Of a stretch of 64,000 bases of DNA, positions 7,949 through 16,232 are shown piece by piece (position 1 is the first letter of the stretch; each line of letters starts with the position of its first letter). The notes below the pieces were generated by a model that was not told where the DNA came from, searched no databases, and worked only from the letters and a program-made list of their open reading frames with translations. The DNA comes from Phyllobacterium phragmitis (GTDB lineage Bacteria; Pseudomonadota; Alphaproteobacteria; Rhizobiales; Rhizobiaceae), in NCBI RefSeq assembly GCF_002980495.1, contig NZ_PVBR01000005.1:62001-126000 (forward strand). The letters are read 5' to 3'. The translations under genes were made by a program, and so were the position numbers.

Positions 7949-8946
7949 GCCTTTTTCCCGGATTTGAGGCGCTTGAAGATGATCGGCAGCGATATTGTGA
8001 CGATCAGAAGCAGGCCGATGAAGATCGACATGACGATGCCGGGCACGTTGAGAAGGCCCAGGCCGAAGGTGACGAGCCCCATGACGAAGGCGGCGATGAC
8101 CACGCCGCCGATGGTGCCGGAGCCGCCGAGGATCGAGACGCCGCCGAGCACGACCATGGTGACGATTTCAAGCTCCCAGCCTTGCGCGATCGATGGGCGG
8201 GTGGAGCCAAGGCGCGAGGTGAGGCAGACGGCGGCGATGCCGCTCATCAGGCCGGTGAGCAGAAACAGGATGAATTTTACGCGCTCGACAGGGATGCCGG
8301 AGAAACGCGCGGCGAACTGATTGTTGCCGATGGCGTAGATGCGGCGTCCGAAGCTTGTGGCGTGCAGCAGAATGGCGAAGGCGATGGCGCAGACAATGAA
8401 AAGCGCGAATTCAAACGAGATCACCCAGAAGACATAGCCCTGGCCAAAGAAAGCGAAGCTCTCGGGATAGTTGCCATAGGCCTGATCGCCCAGCACGATA
8501 TAGGAGATGCCGCGGAAAAGGCTCATCGTGCCGATGGTGACGACGATGGAGGGCAAGCCCAGCCCCGCCACAAGCAAGCCGTTGAAGGCGCCGCACAGCA
8601 GCCCGACGGTGATGCCGATGGCGACCAGACCCGGCGTGTCGATGCCGGCTTGCGCGGCGGCGCCCATGGCGGTGGATGCGAGCGCGATGATGGCTGCGAC
8701 CGACAGGTCGATTTCGCCCGATATGATCAACAGCGCCATGGCAAACGCGATCATCGCTTTTTCGGTAAAGTTGAAGGTGGCGTCCGACAGGTTCCAGGCA
8801 TTGAGGAAATAGGGCGAGGCAAAGGCATTGGCGATGAAGATCGCGATTGCCACGCCCAGCAGGAGCACTTCCCAACTCGACAGCAGTCGGGTCAACGAAG
8901 TGCCTAACCGGTCGGGGATGTGACGCTTTTCTGGAAGGGCGCTCAT
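7945..8946 (-). CDS. rhaQ: Rhamnose ABC transporter permease (second)
   Basis: A 333-residue inner-membrane permease of the RbsC/AraH type (BPD_transp_2), with about ten hydrophobic segments. The coupling region includes [18 protein letters not shown], and a glycine-rich stretch [15 protein letters not shown] follows near the C-terminus, as is usual for CUT2 permeases. It would pair with RhaP as a heterodimer around one RhaT ATPase. Its ATG overlaps the rhaP stop by 4 bases, and its stop overlaps rhaU in the same way. Confidence 0.92.
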   Translation of the reverse strand: MSALPEKRHIPDRLGTSLTRLLSSWEVLLLGVAIAIFIANAFASPYFLNAWNLSDATFNFTEKAMIAFAMALLIISGEIDLSVAAIIALASTAMGAAAQAGIDTPGLVAIGITVGLLCGAFNGLLVAGLGLPSIVVTIGTMSLFRGISYIVLGDQAYGNYPESFAFFGQGYVFWVISFEFALFIVCAIAFAILLHATSFGRRIYAIGNNQFAARFSGIPVERVKFILFLLTGLMSGIAAVCLTSRLGSTRPSIAQGWELEIVTMVVLGGVSILGGSGTIGGVVIAAFVMGLVTFGLGLLNVPGIVMSIFIGLLLIVTISLPIIFKRLKSGKKA

Positions 8947-9941
8947 GCGGTGGCCTCTTGATAAGTCTTGGCTGCCTTGTCGCGCAGGATGATGCGACCG
9001 CGCCGCTTCTCGGCGCGCGCGTTGAAGATGACGGCGAGGATGATGACCGCGCCCGAAATCGCCATTTGCCAGAAGGGCGAGATGTCGATCACCGGCAGGG
9101 CATTCTTGATGACGCCGAGGAAGAGCGCACCCAGCACGGTGCCGATGACCGAGCCGATGCCGCCCAGCGTCGAGACGCCGCCGATGACGGTGGCCGCAAT
9201 GCTATCGAGTTCGAAGCCGGCGGCGATATCGACATAGGCGACGGCATAGCGCGACACCCAGAGATAGCCGCAGAGCCCGGCCAGCGCGCCCGACAGCACG
9301 AAGGCGAAGAAGCGGGTGCGCCCGACATCGATGCCGGCATAGATGGCGGCAGTGGGGTTGCCGCCCGACGCATAGAGTGCGCGACCGAAGAAGGTGCGGT
9401 TCATCATGATATAGACGATGATGACGATCGCCACCGCCGTCCAGCCGAGAATGGGCAGTCCGAGAAAGAGCGTGCGCGGCGTGTTGAGGAAGACCGGCGT
9501 CATCTGATGCGCATTGACCCAGCTGCCGCCCGAGAGAACGAAGGCCATGCCGCGATAGATGGTGAGCGTACCCAGCGTGACCACGATGGGCGGGATGCCG
9601 AGCTTCCAGACCAGAAGGCCGTTGATCGCGCCGAGGATGGCGCCGATGCCCAGCGCGATGATGATGAGCACCGCCAGCGGCAAATCGGGGTGGGCGGCAT
9701 TGAGCATTGCGACCGCCATGCCGGTGAAAGCGAGATTGGCGGCCACCGACAGGTCGATGGACTTCGTCAGGATCACCGCCATCTGGCCGAGCGCCAGAAT
9801 GATGAGGATCGACGTGTCGTTGAAGATGCCGGCGAGGTTCTTCGGCTCCGCAAAGCCCGGCGCGCGGCTGGAAAAGCCCGCAACGAGGATGGCGATGATG
9901 CCGAAGAGGAGGATTTCGCGGCTTTTGAGTATTCTGGTCAT
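8943..9941 (-). CDS. rhaP: Rhamnose ABC transporter permease (first)
   Basis: A 332-residue CUT2 family permease, partner of RhaQ in the inner membrane. Characteristic segments are LTKSIDLSVAANLAFTGM, GIPPIVVTLGTLTIYRG and ATVIGGVSTLGGIGSV. Two starts are possible: the ATG at 9956 overlaps the rhaT stop (ATGA), while the ATG at 9941 has GAGG five bases upstream; the second is preferred. A much longer frame upstream runs through rhaT and is not real. Confidence 0.92.
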   Translation of the reverse strand: MTRILKSREILLFGIIAILVAGFSSRAPGFAEPKNLAGIFNDTSILIILALGQMAVILTKSIDLSVAANLAFTGMAVAMLNAAHPDLPLAVLIIIALGIGAILGAINGLLVWKLGIPPIVVTLGTLTIYRGMAFVLSGGSWVNAHQMTPVFLNTPRTLFLGLPILGWTAVAIVIIVYIMMNRTFFGRALYASGGNPTAAIYAGIDVGRTRFFAFVLSGALAGLCGYLWVSRYAVAYVDIAAGFELDSIAATVIGGVSTLGGIGSVIGTVLGALFLGVIKNALPVIDISPFWQMAISGAVIILAVIFNARAEKRRGRIILRDKAAKTYQEATA

Positions 9942-9948
9942 AGGGGCC

Positions 9949-11478
9949 TCATGCATTGCCTGTTGCGGCGCGCACCAGCGTTTCCGCATCGAGCGACTGC
10001 CTGTCGAAGAGACCTGCCGGCAACCCTTCGCGCATGACAAGCACGCGGTCGGACATGCCGAGAATTTCAGGCAGTTCGGATGAAACCATGATGATGCTCA
10101 GGCCCTCCGCCGCAAGCTCGCTGATGAAGGCGTGGACGGCGGCTTTCGAGCCGATGTCGATGCCCTTGGTCGGCTCGTCGAGAATGATGACTTTGGGGCT
10201 TGTGGCCAGCCATTTGCCGATGACGACCTTCTGCTGGTTGCCGCCCGATAGCGTACCCACGGGTACGGAAAGGGCTGCGGCGCGTAGGTCGAAGCGTTCG
10301 GCATAGCGCCGGGCCAAGGCGAATTCTTCTGCGGAGCGGAGGAAGCCGGCGCGGGAGGTTTTGGCAAGGGAGGGGAGCGAAATGTTCTGGAAGATCGGCA
10401 TCTGCGCGACCGTGCCGTGGCGTCCGCGCTCTTCCGGCACATAGACGATGCCGTGCGCGATGGCGTCACGCGGTGAGCGGATCGTGATCTCGCGGCCCTC
10501 CAACGTCAGGCTTCCGTCGGAAGGGCGCGTTACGCCGAACAGCGACTGGCAGAACTCCGAGCGGCCCGCACCGACGAGGCCGTAGAGCCCGAGGATTTCG
10601 CCACGCCTCAGTTCAAAGGAAATGTCGCGGAATTCGGTGAGGTGCGCGTAGTTTGTGACCTTGAGCACGGTTTCGCCCAGCGCCACATCGACCTTGGGGA
10701 AGGCCTTGTCGACCGAGCGCCCGACCATGAGGCGCACGATCTCGTTCTGGTTCGCATCCCTCAGCGCGCCATGGCCGACAGCGCGACCATCGCGGAAGAC
10801 GGCGTAGTTTTGCGCGATCTCGTAGACCTCATCGAATTTGTGGCTGATGAAGAGGATCGCCTTGCCCTGGTTTTTCAGCCGCTCGATGATCTGGAAAAGG
10901 TCGTCCACTTCCTTGCGTGACAGGGCGGCGGTGGGCTCGTCCATGATGACGATGCGTGCATCGACGGAAAGCGCGCGGGCGATGGCGACCAGATGGCGCT
11001 GCGCGATGGAAAGCTCTTTCAGCTTGGCGCGGACATCGACCGTCGTCTCCAGCGAATGCAGGAGCGCCAGCGAGCGCGCATTGAGCGCCTTCCAGTCGAC
11101 AAGGCCAAACCGGGTTTTTGGCGCATGGCCGAGATAGATGTTTTCGGCCACCGACAATTCATCGAAAAGCACGGTTTCCTGATGAATGGCGGTGACGCCG
11201 TGGTTGGTCGCATCCTGTGCGGTTGCGAAGGTGACCGGTTTGCCATCGACGAGGATTTCGCCTTCATCGGGCTGATAGATGCCGGTGAGGATTTTCACCA
11301 GCGTCGACTTGCCTGCGCCATTCTCACCAATCAGCGCCGTCACCGTGCCAGGATAGAGCTTTATGTCGACCTGGTCAAGTGCGCGGACGCCGGGGAAAGA
11401 TTTGGAGATGCCGCGCATTTCGAGAAGCGGAGCCGGAGGGGCCGGTTCTCGAATGGGTGTCTGGACGGCTGTGTTCAT
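9949..11478 (-). CDS. rhaT: Rhamnose ABC transporter ATP-binding protein (two ATPase domains)
   Basis: A 509-residue sugar ABC ATPase of the RbsA/XylG type with two nucleotide-binding domains in tandem. The first has an intact Walker A, GENGAGKSTL (about residues 52-61), and Walker B IVIMDEPTAAL; the second has the degenerate GLVGAGRSEF but a good LSGGNQQKV signature and VIILDEPTKG, the usual arrangement in this class. It energises RhaPQ with RhaS. The ATG at 11478 is chosen because an upstream extension would be read out of a repeat. Here rhaT means the ATPase, as in R. leguminosarum, not the E. coli proton symporter of that name. Confidence 0.93.
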   Translation of the reverse strand: MNTAVQTPIREPAPPAPLLEMRGISKSFPGVRALDQVDIKLYPGTVTALIGENGAGKSTLVKILTGIYQPDEGEILVDGKPVTFATAQDATNHGVTAIHQETVLFDELSVAENIYLGHAPKTRFGLVDWKALNARSLALLHSLETTVDVRAKLKELSIAQRHLVAIARALSVDARIVIMDEPTAALSRKEVDDLFQIIERLKNQGKAILFISHKFDEVYEIAQNYAVFRDGRAVGHGALRDANQNEIVRLMVGRSVDKAFPKVDVALGETVLKVTNYAHLTEFRDISFELRRGEILGLYGLVGAGRSEFCQSLFGVTRPSDGSLTLEGREITIRSPRDAIAHGIVYVPEERGRHGTVAQMPIFQNISLPSLAKTSRAGFLRSAEEFALARRYAERFDLRAAALSVPVGTLSGGNQQKVVIGKWLATSPKVIILDEPTKGIDIGSKAAVHAFISELAAEGLSIIMVSSELPEILGMSDRVLVMREGLPAGLFDRQSLDAETLVRAATGNA

Positions 11479-11515
11479 TGTTGACCTGAGCACTTTGTTG
11501 ATCGCGTCACCGCCA

Positions 11516-11645
11516 AGCGTCCTCGTCCTTCGAGGCTCCGCTTCGCTTCGCACCTCAGGATGAGGACTACTGGAGCCGAGCTGCCCTTCACCCTCATGGT
11601 GAGGTGCGAGCGAAGCGAGCCTCGAACCACGAGGGTGAAGGGTAC
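11516..11645. repeat. Paired inverted repeat inside rhaS-rhaT gap
   Basis: The left arm contains TCCTTCGAGGCTCCGCTTCG and CACCTCAGGATGAGG; the right arm contains CCTCATGGTGAGGTGCGAGC, GAAGCGAGCCTCGAACCACG and AGGGTGAAG, an imperfect complement. It belongs to a different family from the 160-base repeats. It sits between the binding-protein gene and the ATPase gene on the rha transcript. Confidence 0.85.
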
Positions 11646-11665
11646 GCCATTGATTTTATCAAACA

Positions 11666-11700
11666 GCGCACCCGGCAGTGTTCCAGTCTGCCGGGTGCGC
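11666..11700 (-). terminator. Strong hairpin just after rhaS (attenuator or stabiliser)
   Basis: A perfect 13-bp stem (GCGCACCCGGCAG and its complement) encloses a 9-base loop, 17 bases beyond the rhaS stop codon. On the minus strand it is followed by TGTTTGATAAAATC, a weak U-tract, so partial termination or protection of the rhaS message from 3' exonucleases is more likely than full termination, since rhaTPQUK lie downstream. Confidence 0.7.
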
Positions 11701-11717
11701 CGACCCCTCACCCGCAA

Positions 11718-12713
11718 TTAGAAAACCTTGGCGAACTCGTCGACATTCTCCGCATTGTAGACAAACGGATCGGACATGGCGGCTTCGCCGTTTTCGCCGA
11801 TCTTGACCTTGCCCATGCGTCCGGCATCGATCTCGGTCCCGGGCTTGCCGTCGGCATCGCCCTTGACGAGGTGATAGGCGATCTCGGTGGCGGTATAGCC
11901 GAGGTCGATCGGGTTCCAGATGGCGAATTCCTTGGTTGCGCCGGACTTGATCGCGCCGGCCATCTCGGAGGGAAGGCCAAGGCCGGTGACGTAGACTTCA
12001 CCGATCTTGCCGGCGTCCTTGACGGCCTGTGACGCCGCGAGAATGCCCACCGTGGTCGGAGCGACGATGACCTTGACGTTGGGATACGACTTCAGGATGC
12101 CTTGCGCTTCGCGATAGCTCTTGTCGGCCAGATCATCGCCATAGACGGTGGTGACGAGGTTGAGGCCGGGAAAATCCTTCAGCTGCTTCTTCATTTCCTC
12201 GATCCAGATGTTCTGGTTGGTCGAAGTTGTGGTGGCCGAAAGAATGGCGAAATCGCCCTTGCCATCAGGCAGATGGCTGGCGGCGAGCGTCAGGCACATT
12301 TTGCCGATCAGCTCGTTCGACGACGGGTTCAGGTGCATGATGCGGCCAGCTGCTGCTACGCCCGAATCCCAGGAGATCACCTTGATGCCGCGCTGGGCTG
12401 CTTTTTTCAACGCCGGCACAACCGCGTCGGGATCATTGGCGGAGATGGCGATGGCGTCGACGCCTTGCGCGATCAGCGAGTTGATGACCTCGATCTGGCC
12501 TTCGGCGGTGGTGCTGGTCGGGCCGGTGTAGATGATCTCGACGTCGCCCAGTTCTTTCGCCGCTTCCTGCGCGCCCTTGTTGGCGGCCTCGAAGAAGCCG
12601 TTGCCGAGCGATTTGACGACGAGCGCGATTTTCATCGGCTCGGCGTGGGCCTGCGCGGCGATCATGGATACGGCAAACACCGTACCGAGCGCCAGTTTCC
12701 TGAATAATTTCAT
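11718..12713 (-). CDS. rhaS: Rhamnose periplasmic binding protein
   Basis: A 331-residue periplasmic binding protein of the LacI/ribose-binding type (Peripla_BP_4). The signal peptide is MKLFRKLALG followed by a hydrophobic core ending AQAHAEP, with probable cleavage after AHA near residue 24. The mature protein starts MKIALVVKSLGNGFF, the usual first strand, and contains VDAIAISANDPDAV. It captures L-rhamnose for RhaPQ/RhaT. It is the first structural gene after the repressor, 46 bases downstream of rhaR. A hairpin after its stop may raise its amount over the membrane components. Confidence 0.92.
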   Translation of the reverse strand: MKLFRKLALGTVFAVSMIAAQAHAEPMKIALVVKSLGNGFFEAANKGAQEAAKELGDVEIIYTGPTSTTAEGQIEVINSLIAQGVDAIAISANDPDAVVPALKKAAQRGIKVISWDSGVAAAGRIMHLNPSSNELIGKMCLTLAASHLPDGKGDFAILSATTTSTNQNIWIEEMKKQLKDFPGLNLVTTVYGDDLADKSYREAQGILKSYPNVKVIVAPTTVGILAASQAVKDAGKIGEVYVTGLGLPSEMAGAIKSGATKEFAIWNPIDLGYTATEIAYHLVKGDADGKPGTEIDAGRMGKVKIGENGEAAMSDPFVYNAENVDEFAKVF

Positions 12714-12759
12714 ATGTAGTCCCTCCCTTTGGTTGTTTCACTCACCTCCTCGTTCACCC

Positions 12760-13572
12760 TCATGCGACCGAAGAGGAATCCTCCTTCTTGGCTACCGCGA
12801 CAGTCTGCGCCACGATGAGCCGGATGCCCGCATCCTCCACCATGCGCGTTGCTGCGTCGGAAATACCGTCATCGGTGATAATAGTGGTTACCCGTGTCAG
12901 CGGGCACAGAATAAGGCTGGAACGGCGCGTGAATTTGGTCGAATCGACCATCAGCACCAGATCGTCCGCCTGGTTGATCAGCTTCTGCTCGCTCTGGATG
13001 ATCAGCGCGTCGGATTCCATGACGCCGAGTGGGCCTATGCCCTGCGCCCCCATGAACATGCGGCGCGCATAGAAATTGCGCGTCAAATCATTGTCGAAGG
13101 GGGAGAGGATCAGGCTCTGCTCGCGATAGATCGCGCCGCCGGGCACGATGACCGTGCTCTTGGAATGCTTGACCAGATGCTCGGCGATGGCGAATGAATT
13201 GGTGAGCACCTGCAGGCGACGGCTGGCGAGGTAATGCACCATCTGGAACGTCGTCGTGCCGCCATTGATGATGACGGTGTCGCCTTCCTCGCAAAGCCTT
13301 ACCGCTTCCCGTGCAATGGCGCGTTTCTTGTCGATGTTCTCGGATTCGGACACGCGGAAAGGGCGCCCGGCGAGATTGGCAAGCTGGGGAGGGTGGACGG
13401 CCTCCGCGCCGCCGCGCACACGGCGAAGACGGCCCTGCACATGCAATGCTGCGATATCACGGCGGATCGTCGCTTCCGATGCCTCGGTCAGCTCGACGAT
13501 ATCCTGAATGGTGACGACCGGCTTTTCCTGAACAGCGCTCAGGATGATGCGGTGGCGTTCGCGCTCGTGCAT
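12760..13572 (-). CDS. rhaR: DeoR-family regulator of rhamnose genes
   Basis: A 270-residue DeoR/GlpR-type repressor. The N-terminal winged helix is marked by ERHRIILSAVQ and SEATIRRDIAALHVQG (about residues 5-50); the C-terminal DeoRC effector domain contains INGGTTTFQMVHYL and VMESDALIIQSEQKLI. Such proteins sense phosphorylated sugars. It is transcribed divergently from rhaD, and the gap holds four CATGATTGA-type half-sites. As first gene of rhaRSTPQUK it should regulate itself, the transport genes and probably rhaDI. It is not the AraC-type RhaR of E. coli. Confidence 0.92.
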   Translation of the reverse strand: MHERERHRIILSAVQEKPVVTIQDIVELTEASEATIRRDIAALHVQGRLRRVRGGAEAVHPPQLANLAGRPFRVSESENIDKKRAIAREAVRLCEEGDTVIINGGTTTFQMVHYLASRRLQVLTNSFAIAEHLVKHSKSTVIVPGGAIYREQSLILSPFDNDLTRNFYARRMFMGAQGIGPLGVMESDALIIQSEQKLINQADDLVLMVDSTKFTRRSSLILCPLTRVTTIITDDGISDAATRMVEDAGIRLIVAQTVAVAKKEDSSSVA

Positions 13573-13615
13573 GGTTCCTCCTGTCCTAATCTATCCCGCA
13601 ATTGGCGGGCGTTTG

Positions 13616-13675
13616 TCAATCATGTTCAATCATGAATTTTCATGAGTGCGATGCAACATGATTGATCATGATCGA
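13616..13675. promoter_or_regulatory. Putative RhaR operator: four half-sites in rhaR-rhaD gap
   Basis: TCAATCATG occurs at 13616-13624 and 13626-13634, a 10-base step. The inverse, CATGATTGA, occurs at 13657-13665, and CATGATCGA at 13667-13675, again a 10-base step. The two pairs face each other around a centre near 13645. Tandem sites one helical turn apart are common for DeoR-family repressors, and the position serves both divergent transcripts. Confidence 0.65.
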
Positions 13676-13759
13676 ATTCGATTGACAGTGAAAGTTCGCT
13701 TGCGCCATATCTCAGCGCAGAGATGGTCATGGTTTCAGGGGCGACGCTTCTTGTCCTGT

Positions 13760-13869
13760 CGTCATTCTCGGGCTTGTCCCGAGAATCTGCCGCCAAGAAA
13801 AAGAGAAGCAATTACCGTCCTGACAGGTCATGCCGCCGTAGATTCTCGGGACAAGCCCGAGAATGACGG
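13760..13869. repeat. Paired inverted repeat upstream of rhaD
   Basis: The left arm (from 13760) holds ATTCTCGGGCTTGTCCCGAG and the right arm (to 13869) its complement, CTCGGGACAAGCCCGAGAAT, around about 40 bases. Each arm is also a small palindrome. The arm pattern (TCAT..TCGG.CTTG..CCGA) resembles that of the element at 54266-54427, so both probably belong to one superfamily. It lies 25 bases upstream of rhaD. Confidence 0.88.
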
Positions 13870-13894
13870 TGTTGATAATCACAGGGAGGATGAC

Positions 13895-15991
13895 ATGGCG
13901 GCCCAGGTAAGGCTTCTGGAAAACCGTTGGGATGAGGCACACGCGGCGGGCCTCGATGAACCCGGCAAGCTGCTCTATCGCTCCAATCTGCTGGGTGCGG
14001 ACAAGCGCATCACCAATTATGGCGGTGGCAATACGTCGGCGAAGGTGACGGAAACCGATCCGCTGACGGGCGAGCCGGTTCAAGTGCTGTGGGTCAAGGG
14101 ATCGGGCGGCGATGTTGGTACGATCAAGCTCGATGGTTTCGCGACGCTCTATCAGGACAAGCTCGATGCATTGAAGGGTCTTTACGGGGGTGTCGAGGAT
14201 GAGGACCGCATGGTCGGTTTCCTGCCGCATTGCACCTTCAATCTCAATCCGCGCGCCGCTTCCATCGATACGCCGCTGCATGGTTTCGTGCCGTTTACGC
14301 ATGTGGACCACATGCATCCCGATGCAATCATCGCGATCGCGGCTTCGAAGAACTCGCGGGAACTGACGCAGGAAATTTTCGGCGACGAGATCGGCTGGCT
14401 GCCGTGGCGGCGTCCGGGCTTCCAGCTTGGTCTGGACCTTGAAGCCTTCGTCAAGGCAAACCCGCAGGCGAAGGGTGTTGTGCTTGAAAGCCATGGTCTG
14501 TTTACCTGGGCTGATGACGCCAAGGCTTGCTATGAGTTGACGCTCGACGTGATCAACAAGGCGATCCGCTGGCTGGCCGAGAAGATCGAGGGGAAGGCGG
14601 CTTTCGGTGGTGCTGTCGCCCAGAGCCTCGACCCGGCCCAACGCCGCGCCATCGCCGCGCGGATAATGCCGGAAATTCGTGGGCTTATCGGCAAGGGCGA
14701 GCGCAAGCTTGGCCATTTCGACGATCAGGCTGCGGTGTTGGAATTCGTCAACGCACAAGATTTGCGCCCGCTGGCGGCGCTCGGCACGAGCTGCCCGGAC
14801 CATTTCCTGCGCACCAAGATCCGTCCGCTGGTGCTGGATTTTAATCCTGCGAACCCGGATGTTGACGCCGTGGTGGCCGGGCTGGAAAAGGCGCTTGCAG
14901 ATTACCGCGCCGACTACACGCGCTATTACGAGACCTGCAAGCACGCCAATTCGCCTGCGATGCGCGATCCCAATCCGGTGATCTTCCTCGTGCCCGGCGT
15001 CGGCATGTTGTCATTCGCCCGCGACCGTGCGACGGCGCGGATCGCCGGTGAATTCTACGTCAACGCCATCAATGTGATGCGCGGCGCATCTTCCGTGTCC
15101 GAATATCAGGGCCTGCCGGAGCAGGAGGCCTTCGACATTGAATATTGGCTGCTCGAAGAGGCCAAGCTGCAGCGTATGCCGAAGCCGAAGAGTCTGGCTG
15201 GCCGTGTCGCGCTGGTGACCGGCGGCGCGGGCGGCATCGGCCGGGCGACAGCGGAGCGGCTGGCGGGCGAGGGCGCATGCATTGTGCTTGCCGATATCGA
15301 CGCGGAAGCGCTCAAAAGCGCTCATGCGGATTTCGCCAAGCGCTTCGGCGGCGATGTGGTTCGCAGCGTCGTATTGAACGTGACCGACGAGGCCGGTGTG
15401 ATCGCTTCGTTTGCCGATGCGGTGGTTGAGTTCGGCGGGCTCGACATTCTGGTGTCGAATGCCGGCATCGCATCTTCCGCGCCTGTCGAGGCGACGGAGC
15501 TTTCCATGTGGAACCGCAATATCGATATTCTGGCGACCGGCTATTTCCTCGTCTCACGCGAGGCCTTCCGGCTGTTCCGCCGCCAGAAGCTCGGCGGCAA
15601 TGTGATCTTCGTCGCGTCGAAAAATGGTCTTGCCGCTTCGCCCGGCGCATCCGCCTATTGCACCGCCAAGGCAGCGGAAATCCATCTGGCGCGCTGCCTG
15701 GCGCTGGAGGGCGCTGATGCCGGCATTCGTGTGAATACGGTCAATCCGGATGCGGTGCTGCGTGGTTCCAAGATCTGGAACGGCGAATGGCGCGAACAGC
15801 GCGCGGCGTCATCGAAGATCGAGGTGAGCGACCTTGAGGAGCATTACCGCAATCGCTCGCTGTTGAAGCTGAACGTTTTCCCCGAGGATATTGCGGAGGC
15901 GATCTATTTCCTGGCGTCGGATGCGTCGGCCAAGTCGACGGGCAATATCATCAATGTCGATGCGGGGAATGCGCAGAGTTTTACAAGATAA
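13895..15991 (+). CDS. rhaD: Bifunctional rhamnulose-1-phosphate aldolase/lactaldehyde dehydrogenase
   Basis: A 698-residue fusion. Residues 1 to about 430 are a class II aldolase domain (aldolase II/AraD type; ITNYGGGNTSAK, HVDHMHPDAII and VLESHGLFTW with likely zinc histidines), which splits L-rhamnulose-1-phosphate into dihydroxyacetone phosphate and L-lactaldehyde. Residues from about 435 are an SDR domain (LVTGGAGGIGRA, SNAG, YCTAKAAE), expected to oxidise lactaldehyde to lactate. The same fusion is known in rhizobia and Bacillus. The ATG at 13895 follows a strong GGGAGGA site; the open frame upstream crosses a repeat and is ignored. Confidence 0.94.
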   Translation: MAAQVRLLENRWDEAHAAGLDEPGKLLYRSNLLGADKRITNYGGGNTSAKVTETDPLTGEPVQVLWVKGSGGDVGTIKLDGFATLYQDKLDALKGLYGGVEDEDRMVGFLPHCTFNLNPRAASIDTPLHGFVPFTHVDHMHPDAIIAIAASKNSRELTQEIFGDEIGWLPWRRPGFQLGLDLEAFVKANPQAKGVVLESHGLFTWADDAKACYELTLDVINKAIRWLAEKIEGKAAFGGAVAQSLDPAQRRAIAARIMPEIRGLIGKGERKLGHFDDQAAVLEFVNAQDLRPLAALGTSCPDHFLRTKIRPLVLDFNPANPDVDAVVAGLEKALADYRADYTRYYETCKHANSPAMRDPNPVIFLVPGVGMLSFARDRATARIAGEFYVNAINVMRGASSVSEYQGLPEQEAFDIEYWLLEEAKLQRMPKPKSLAGRVALVTGGAGGIGRATAERLAGEGACIVLADIDAEALKSAHADFAKRFGGDVVRSVVLNVTDEAGVIASFADAVVEFGGLDILVSNAGIASSAPVEATELSMWNRNIDILATGYFLVSREAFRLFRRQKLGGNVIFVASKNGLAASPGASAYCTAKAAEIHLARCLALEGADAGIRVNTVNPDAVLRGSKIWNGEWREQRAASSKIEVSDLEEHYRNRSLLKLNVFPEDIAEAIYFLASDASAKSTGNIINVDAGNAQSFTR

Positions 15992-16015
15992 CATATGGAA
16001 ATGCTGGCGGGGCAG

Positions 16016-16176
16016 TACCCCCCTCTGGCTTGCCAGCCATCTCCCCCACAAGGGGGGAGATTAGCTGACATGGCTTTTGGTGTTCATTCTGCAACGTTTG
16101 CGATTGGTACCAAACCTTCATGAAGGCTCAATCTCCCCCCTTGTGGGGGAGATGCCTGGCAAGGCAGAGGGGGGTG
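16016..16176. repeat. 160-base paired palindromic repeat, copy 3
   Basis: Outer arms ACCCCCCTCTGGCTTGCCAG and its near complement ending GCAGAGGGGGGTG, inner CTCCCCCACAAGGGGGGAG and complement, and central TCTGCAACGTTTGCGATTGG. It lies between rhaD and rhaI. It differs from copy 2 at compensating positions (GGCTTGCC against GGCAAGGC), which keeps the arms pairable. Confidence 0.92.
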
Positions 16177-16232
16177 CCTCGCGATGCCATCAAACAAGAA
16201 TCGCTTTAATTGCTGTCATTCGGGAGGAAACC

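Noticed and set aside
8847-10037. 396-codon frame on the plus strand opposite rhaP
   Set aside because: Its product is an Asp/Glu/Arg-rich shadow of the permease gene, with no fold-like pattern; the minus-strand permease is unmistakable.
16077-16232. N-terminal extension of rhaI
   Set aside because: It is translated repeat sequence; the ATG at 16233 has a strong ribosome site.
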